A stretch of DNA of 64,000 bases, taken from positions 4,007,001-4,071,000 of the forward strand of contig NC_089731.1 of assembly GCF_035083965.1 (NCBI RefSeq), written 5' to 3'. Positions within the stretch are counted from its first letter, which is position 1. The number at the start of each line of letters is the position of its first letter. Source of the stretch: Branchiostoma lanceolatum. Its lineage: Eukaryota > Chordata > Leptocardii > Amphioxiformes > Branchiostomatidae. A program made the translations under genes and the position numbers. The notes under the pieces are model-generated. The model was given only the letters and a program-made list of their open reading frames with translations. It did no database searches and was not told the origin of the DNA. Of this stretch, positions 56,713 through 64,000 are shown piece by piece.

Positions 56713-59700
56713 ATGGCAGTGCTTCGAAACACTGTGACTGTCTTTTCCTTGCTCGTGCATCTTACAGTGGAGATTACCGGGCAGACGGCGACATCGCGGA
56801 CTACATTACAAGGTCAGTAATACCCCGATCACATTGGGACGGAGACCTCGCTGCGATCTGAAATTTGACAGATCGCTCATTCTATGCACAAAAATCAAAT
56901 CTTTCCACGCTTTCTGTGTTTTGTTCAGTTTTAAGTCATACTTGTAACATTTCGCATAATATTCCAATTAAGAAGTCAATGATCACACAAGCCCACTTAA
57001 GGTCGCAGCGAGAGCGCCGTCTAGTGGAATTGAGGTTCTTGTCCAATGAAAGGTCCTGTCGATGTCATAACCTCAGGAAAACCCTACGCCAAAATTCGTA
57101 CGAGATAGGAATGTGACTACGCCTTATGTCATAGTCTGTCTTATACATTTCAGTCCAATTGCTTGCTGTTCATAAAATATCATAATTTCATCAATTGGTA
57201 GTTTATGTCCTGTCTCGTATTTTGTTGAATATCTTGTTTACCATGCTGTACAAGTGGCGACGAGGGTACAAGCTGCATAACTTGAGTTCGTCGCTACATT
57301 TTTCTTTTCCTTTTTTGTGAACAAAGAAAGGAAGGCCCCTATAATTAGTCTAGACGAACTACATATATGGTGGCTCGTTAATCCCAGTCGCTATTGCTAC
57401 TGTAACATATAGCTAAACATAATGCTGTACTTGTTGAAACTTCTCGTTTCAAGAAATCCCTGATAAGAAAGTTCTGAACGGGTAAGTCAGACTAATCTAG
57501 AGCACAGAGTTGTGTCAAAGATCATACCTAAATCAAAATGAATTGAGACTTCAATAGATGAGGCGAATTTTACAAAAAGTATACACACAGCTACAGAACT
57601 CTGTTAGATCCAACCTGTGCATGCTAGGAAACACGAAGTGCCACAGAAATATTGCTGCAGTCTCTACCTCAATTAAGAGCACTGTTTGAAAACTTTTGAT
57701 CCTGACCAGCAATATACTATCAGGTGATCAATTGGCCAGGATATGTAGACTGGTGTTGTAAAAAAAAATGAAATTGAGGTGGAACTATGACAAGGCTAAA
57801 ATGCGAGAAGAGTTAAGTTGAAAAGCTGCAGTAGTTTGTCGCTTGGCTGACCGAGTTCCGATTGTGCAATGTTTGTACAGCTTTAAGTGTGGTGAAATGG
57901 ATACGACCATACGGTACGTTGAGTTTAAAAAGGGGCCTAAAATCATTTTAACAACTTGACATACGTGCTGAAAGAAGACTTTCAATAAACCGCGCCCCAG
58001 ATGCTTTCACCTGTAATTCCAACGTATACAGAACTGGTGAACCTAGAACTGCTGACAGTGTCGTCAAGGCAGCGACGACTGTTGTTGTCACAGAGACTGA
58101 GTCCGCAAATGTAAACGTCCAAAATGACACTACATTGTACGGCGTATCGTGTATGGTAAATGGTCCCGACCTCGCGTAGCCGACTCCCTTAGCAAACTAT
58201 TCACTCTATTTGGCCAATTTCTACTTTTTTTTCCCCGCGGGGCCTGGTAGAGGCTCGGATAAACCAACATTTCATATATTCATTATTCGCAGGGTAGTTT
58301 GGACTTCTATATTTTTTATTGCCAATCAATGGGTATTGTCTACTCTAATTAGTTACGAATGCTTTGGAATGGCCCTGTCACATTAGTCGTCGTACGGTCG
58401 CACGACAGGTATACGATAGCGAAATCAGGAACACAAGTGGGATAGTCATGTACGTGTCGTACAAAATCCGATTGTCAACGAAAAATGTTGCGGAAGACTC
58501 TTGACTACTGCCATTCTATCATAAAATCAACGCAAATAATGCAATATCGACGAATATGACCGGACCTGTGGTGATATTTGGTTTAATTGTTGATGACTCA
58601 TTTCTTGAATAAAAACCGCATAGTGATCAAAGGTAACCGCGCCCTCGTGCGGTATAGGATGGCAACACATTAAGACCCACATCTTACACTATATATCCCT
58701 TCACAAGAGGACGGTAAGAGGCGAATTGAAATGCGATAGTTTGAAAATCGACATAACCTGTTTTTCCATTAGTAGTGTATTTTTCGATATATAGTTACCT
58801 CCGCGAAAAATGGATAGACTACATGTATTTCTATTCTTCCAATGCATGTGCTTTTTAGGGCATTGATGAAATACCACAAAATATGCATGCCATATTGAAC
58901 CAGATACAAAACATGCAAATACGGGTCTAATTTGTATATATGATATGAAATAACTCTCTAATGTTATGCGTTCCTAATTGACGTTGTATAACCCAAGTAC
59001 TACATGCTGCTTTATACAGGAAGCACATCTGCAGCAGCAACTTCAGCAAGTCCGAGTCTTAGCGATCTTTTAGGAGAACTGAGCCAGGGGGGCCGCAATG
59101 ATAGAGGTACATGTACGGGCCAGCAGCCGGTAGTCATGTGATGAATTATTGCTGAGTCCACTGTATTTTTTTGATCCTATTTGCATTTCCTAGGTCAAAG
59201 GTTTTCTGACATAAGAGATATTTTCGAGATATTTTCAAACTATCAAATATACACTACAGTTTGAAGCTGAAGAAGAGAAGAAATTTAAAGATATTTGAAA
59301 TCCTGCCCATTTAACAGACATCAGCCATGCAAATGAGGATCTCGGTTACATACTTGCTAAGAAAATACTACAAAACTATATATTCTCTACCAGAATAACT
59401 ACGCCGGCTATAGGGAGAATATTTGCCAGGGTTTCACTTGCAGGGTCTGGATTGGATTGCAGATTTGACCCTCTCTCTGTAGCCGACTCCCTTAGCATAG
59501 AATTCACTCTATTTGCTAGAGGCTACTACAATACCCCTATTTGCTCAGAAAGACTTTCAGACTTGGCCAATTGTGTCATTGGTACCAGATGAGGACATTA
59601 TTGACATAGATATATATAAGCACTGAGAAACATTTATGATACGTCAGTCGAAAATGTGACATTATTTGGCGAAGGTGTAAGGTCGTGGAACTCTAATTGA

Positions 59701-62003
59701 ATATACTGCCTTGCAAAAAGATGCTTTACTTGTATTATAGATTGCCCGGGGAGCCTGTTCCAATGTGACAATGGCCAGTGTATATCGTCTAACTGGCAGT
59801 GTGATGATCATGACGACTGTGGTGATGGGAGCGACGAGACAAATTGCGGTAAGAAAAATTCTATATGTCAGTCAGAGCTTTCAGCTAGCTTGCGTATGTC
59901 GTGTGTGTGCTTGTCGTATTGCCGCGGCTCCAAACATTGGCTTCAAATCTTATTTTCTTTCTAGTTTCCCTTTTAAGTCCTCTTTTCAGTGGAGCAAGGC
60001 TGCGACCAATGAGTAACAAAAGATTTGACCGATTTCTTAACAGATTTTAAGATAAAGTATGTATCGTAATGTCATTTGAATCATACTTGAACATAATGTA
60101 TCATAATCCAATCGTGAAATCAAGGGTCACACTGATCCAGTTCAAAGTGGGGGTTGGGGCAAACTTATAAGTGTTTAGTCAACTAGAATTGTTATTATGA
60201 AACCTTCCCCTATTTGAATGCATGCGTTGACAGGAAATATTACTAGTTATGGTCACCATACGGTCGCTCAGCGAATGCCTATTGTGGAAAGAGAGCCTAA
60301 GCATGCTTGGTGTGGTTTTTAATCTTACAGCTTATTGGAAGCAGCCATCCTTTTAATAAAACTTGTCCGCTGAATTTCAATCAAACCAAATTACTTAAAT
60401 CCAGTTTAAGTTAATCCGGTAGGTTGATTTTTTGTGTTATGTTATATTTCATCTATATGCCTAACCATCATTGACGTATATGCAAATACCATGTTATGTT
60501 GTTTAACCTAAGTCCACAAGTACACTATCAAAAACATAAAATAATTTAACAAACGTAATTGAACAAACAAAAGTAAATTTGGTACTTGTGTTATGTAACG
60601 TTAGTTTTTTCCATCTAACACAATTCCCTCCTTGCAGCGAGCACAACGGCGGAAGATCACACCTTACCTGTTACCACAACATTGGTCAGCTTGAACTCAA
60701 CTTCACAAATTAATAGTACTAATGCAACAGAGCCGACAACTGTCCAATCTTCAGCTACTACAACACCAGCAGGTAAGTAAATTACATAAATCTTTATCGT
60801 TTTGACCTAAAAGTTAAGCTAACCAACTTCACAAGGGGCCAATCTTTTGATTAATAAGTGATTTTGTCTTCTATTCGCTTCTTTGTGATGCTCAAAATAA
60901 AGAGGTACGAATGTTTCATAATCAAAATGTTTCTCTGAACTAGAAGTTTACAATTGTTGTTATTATTTAGGTGTATGAAATACATGAAGGGAAACATTGG
61001 TTGTATCAGTCTTTAAAGTTCGGATCTCTCTTTGTATATAATTTGTATATAATTTACTGTCTCAAAAAACATCAACTTCTGCCATATATGGATTACAATA
61101 TCGACACATTTGAATGCGGCTATGTCTTCAAGTTTCAATGTTTAATCTGTGGCAGCTGATTCGCAGTTTTGTGAGGGAAAAAATAACATCTGAAAATCAA
61201 TAACCTTCCCGGAACAAATAAAAAATAAACTTGTCTTACAAATTGGTCCTACAGAATGCACGGGGAGCCTTTTTCAATTCAACAGTAGTCGAAGTATCAC
61301 GTTCACCTGGCAGTGCGATGACGGGGACCATTGCGTTGATTGGACTAACACGACAGATTGCAGTAAGAAAGTCTGATTGGCAGTTTAAGCGCTTTGCCTG
61401 CTAGCCTGCTTCCTGTCGCGGCCACAAACTATGCAAACAGTTACTGACAAAAGACAGCGGATGCTGTGTGAAACATCTGGCTGGTTCAAAATTTTATCCA
61501 GTTGCTTGAGTAACTATTTTTGGCGTATCTTACTACCTGGATGTCTAACTTTCATCAACATATCAAAGATTGTTTAGATCTTAGAACTAGTAGTGTAAGT
61601 GATAGGTTAAACTCGGCATGTTGAAGTATTCATATACTTTTTATACTTGTACGTACTAGGTTAATCATTTTGGATCCCATTGTTGTTGTTTGCATGTATA
61701 GTTGTAGAAGACCTTACGAAAGTCGCTGTACTTTTGTCGTGTCCATAAAGATTTCTGTATGATAATGTAGCCAGCAGCCAGCAAGCCCCATCTAGTTACC
61801 TCTAATGATAAGATGATTGAAAAGTCAACGTAACATTTAATGCAGAGTCAAGATCTCAGATATTTTTGCAACTTGTTGCAAGCAATAGTCTTTACTTGAA
61901 AAATAAACTAGTCAGTTAAAGATTCTCAATGTTCATTTTACAGACTTGACGGCTTCACTGACTCCAACCCCCGATGCAAACAGCTCTTGGACAACGGCAC
62001 CAG
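56713..62003 (+). CDS. Secreted or membrane protein with LDL-receptor class A domains, 3' end unresolved
   Basis: Exons 56713-56812, 59020-59106, 59741-59848, 60638-60772, 61255-61362 and 61944-62003, all phase 1 joins, about 199 residues to the last exon listed. The start gives a signal peptide ([16 protein letters not shown]). Exon 3 is one complete LDLa domain with six cysteines and the calcium-binding DCGDGSDE. Exon 5 is a second LDLa with only four cysteines (FQF for FQC, and RSI where the C-x-I would be) and without the SDE box. Exons 2, 4 and 6 are Ser/Thr-rich, mucin-like and N-glycosylation prone. After 62003 two continuations are possible: an acceptor at 62272 that stops at once, or one at 62281 giving a short RRRRPRRVYG tail ending at 62341. 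I do not recognise an orthologue. Confidence 0.65.
56828..57022. repeat. Dispersed MITE copy after exon 1 of the LDLa gene
   Basis: ACCTCGCTGCGATC and its inverted GGTCGCAGCGAGAG bracket a core with CACGCTTTCTGTGTTTTGTT and CATAATATTCC, the same interior (reverse orientation) as the 49896 element. Confidence 0.6.
57023..59019. other. LDLa gene intron 1, remainder
   Basis: No exon is supported. GTAGCCGACTCCCTTAGCA at 58177 recurs at about 59482 with following CACTCTATTT, a dispersed repeat. CCCTGTCACATTAGTCGTCG near 58374 looks like a transposon end, but no partner end was found. Confidence 0.4.
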
Positions 62004-62279
62004 GTGGTAAAGATGTGGCGTATGGTGTTGATAGTGAACTGTTGAATGTTATTTGTTGAATGTTTGCTGAGCGAAAGTGGCTTTGAACGAAGAGTGAAGC
62101 GGGGCGACTGCGTTTCTCTGTCTTTTTGTTATTGAATGTGACTCTTTCATCTTTTATTGAAAAAAGACACCCACGCACGCACGCACACACGTGTATACAC
62201 ATACATGTGCCTTCACCAACACATAATGTCCATGCACACGCATGGTACACATTTTCTTGTTGTAGGTACATAGATATAG

Positions 62280-62845
62280 GGAGGAGACGGAGGCCAAGAA
62301 GAGTGTATGGCTCATACCAGTTCGAACTGGACGCGGCCTAGTGCGGGGTACACCGATGACAACCACTCCGTTGCAGCTTTCATCAAGTATGGTGAAGGTC
62401 AGTTCTGTTAGGCCTTTTTAACGCTGTTGTAGAGAGAAATGTAGGCAGCCAATATGTCCACTGTTCTTAAAATTTATATAGGCGTAACATCGTCATCGGA
62501 AGAGAGGAAAAGTGTCGATTTCGAATCGTTCCTCTTAAGGATATTGTAGATTGTTTGTATTTATCAGCTTCAGTGTATTCATCAGCTTTATGATGTTACA
62601 CGCGCACTTTTACATAGTATGAGAATTCAGATATTTTCTCGTACTAACATACGTATGCTGTACTGAGTTCCTGACAGCTTGTCTGTTTTGTATCTATAGA
62701 AGATGCGGAGGTACATCAGGAATGGTTCAAATCAAGACTTCGTCCGGCATCAGAGGCACCAGGACACACTGCACGTCATCCCGCCATGTGGAAAATAATC
62801 TACAAATATCATGTCACTTTATGTGTCTGATGTTATGTTTTGATT
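62280..62845 (+). other. Possible terminal exons of the LDLa gene
   Basis: A frame from GGAGGAGACGGAGG (62292) to a GTCAGT donor (after 62397), joined to an exon after TATCTATAG (62699), reads KYGEEDAEVHQEWFKSRLRP and stays open to a TGA near 62830. Its entry phase does not match the 61944-62003 exon with any good acceptor, so this is only a suggestion. Confidence 0.25.
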
Positions 62846-63069
62846 TTGTCTTTCACGTGATTCTAATTTCATATCATTGTATAGGTTTTGAACTTTATAT
62901 GCTGTGTTCTTGTAATACTCGTTGACATGTACTTTCCTGCAATGTGATCATTCACACATTTTATATGCATTAAACAACTCTGTTTCCTGCAATTTGTTTG
63001 TATTATTTTCTGTCACCGTTGTCATACAATCATTATGATGGAAATAAACCGACCGTTCTTTATATCCAC

Positions 63070-63250
63070 CCAAATGAACCCACCTGTCCTTGGTGCTGAA
63101 AACTACCCACACATGACCAACATGCCTATCCCCTGGTGGTGGATGAACACCACCAGTCTCGTTAACATGCCTGTCCTTGGTGCTGAACAGTGTCCGTAGA
63201 CCCAAGTTAACGCATTTGTCCCTTGTGCTGAACACCATCCACACGCATGT
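63070..63250 (-). repeat. Degenerate minisatellite, unit about 60 bp
   Basis: CCTGTCCTTGGTGCTGAAAA, CCTGTCCTTGGTGCTGAACA and TTGTCCCTTGTGCTGAACAC recur with ACATGCC/ACGCATTT linkers. The ORF across it on the reverse strand is a by-product of the periodicity. Confidence 0.7.
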
Positions 63251-63406
63251 GAGTCATGTCATGTTATGTTAAAGATTAAAATACTAGAATGTGACTGATA
63301 ACATTTGAATGGACCGGTAAATCGGAGACCCTTATCAACTTTACTAATCCTGCATTGATTGTAAAACGTTTCAAGATGGTACTTGATGTGTATGAATGTG
63401 TGTGAG

Positions 63407-63410
63407 AGAT

Positions 63411-63486
<76 letters not shown>
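63407..63486. repeat. (AG)n microsatellite
   Basis: About 38 uninterrupted AG dinucleotides, then two GAGCACCGGAAGAGA repeats. The remainder to 64000 has no recognised gene. Confidence 0.97.
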
Positions 63487-63487
<1 letters not shown>

Positions 63488-64000
63488 ACCGGAAGAGAAG
63501 GAGCACCGGAAGAGATGGAGCACGGGGAAATATCATCTGGAGCGCGCCATGCACATAATATTTCAAGTGTTACATATCTTAGATTAATTTGACATTTGCT
63601 TCTACAATAAAAGGTTTCAGTGAAATCAGCGATAGCTGCAATCAGCGATATCCGCATCTTCGCAAAAATGTACTGAGGTCACAACGCTAATCATCTACGC
63701 TTATGCTAAACATGATAGAATGCATTATGGATGCATTCTTTCATTTCTTTCTTTGTTAAGATGCTGAGCATAACAATTGGTGCTAAGCATGCTGACCTAG
63801 TAGTGGGCGGAGAGTTATTTGTTCAAAGTTATGTATTTTGTAAGATATCTGGTTCCAAGGTAAGGGTTCCAAGATACACAGGTGCCCTGATTGCCCTCTT
63901 GACGTCAGCACATGTTTTGTAGCATCTATTATCAAAACGTCGTCATGGTAACGTGGATGTTATTGTCAAAACTATGACCCTGACAGACTGTATATCGCAG

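Noticed and set aside
58374-58520. Transposon starting CCCTGTCACATTAGTCG
   Set aside because: It looks like an inverted-repeat end, but no matching partner end or target duplication was found.
63259-63657. Ser/Leu and Arg/Glu ORFs over the (AG)n run
   Set aside because: Pure microsatellite translation on both strands.
1-64000. CRISPR array, operons or bacterial gene features
   Set aside because: The tandem arrays have no spacers, and genes are spliced with GT/AG introns. This is eukaryotic nuclear DNA.

Overview
This window looks like nuclear DNA of an intron-rich invertebrate deuterostome, most likely an amphioxus (Branchiostoma). That is an inference from protein similarity to vertebrate orthologues, short exons with dense small introns, and many short DNA transposons and tRNA-derived SINEs. 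I ran no search. Gene models were built by hand by joining splice-flanked exons; every junction listed keeps the reading frame.

Layout: (1) 751-10637 (+), the 3' half of NPHP4 (nephrocystin-4, ciliary transition zone), 15 exons, entering from the left edge. A hAT-type MITE sits just after the stop codon. (2) 14168-18013 (+), a two-exon leucine-rich-repeat transmembrane receptor whose cytoplasmic tail ends in 26 copies of a 15-residue repeat. (3) 27256-20613 (-), complete ZMYND12 (MYND finger + TPR, axonemal), 8 exons. (4) 27689-36666 (+), complete PQBP1, head to head with ZMYND12, 7 exons. Its second intron holds, on the opposite strand, a complete three-exon GT29 sialyltransferase (ST6Gal type) at 32261-30282. 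(5) 39377-44238 (+), complete IFT46 (intraflagellar transport B complex), 7 exons. (6) 47559-49606 and 51943-53768 (+), two further ST6Gal-type sialyltransferases with the same three-exon structure. (7) 56713 to about 62.8 kb (+), a secreted or membrane protein with one good and one degenerate LDL-receptor class A domain; its 3' end is unresolved.

Themes. Three ciliary genes (NPHP4, ZMYND12, IFT46) lie within 45 kb, and X-box-like RFX sites precede ZMYND12 and IFT46. Three sialyltransferase paralogues share almost identical DNA at the 3' end of exon 1 but differ elsewhere, which suggests local gene conversion. Exon edges with their splice sites are repeatedly copied into the adjacent intron (five cases in NPHP4 and ZMYND12). 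The spaces between genes hold well-delimited mobile elements: a hAT MITE with 8-bp target duplication, a Mutator-like foldback with 9-bp duplication and arms of about 315 bp, a Harbinger-like element inserted in a satellite copy, a Tc1/mariner-like MITE, a TRIM-like LTR pair, and a Penelope-like remnant carrying a hammerhead-ribozyme-like core.
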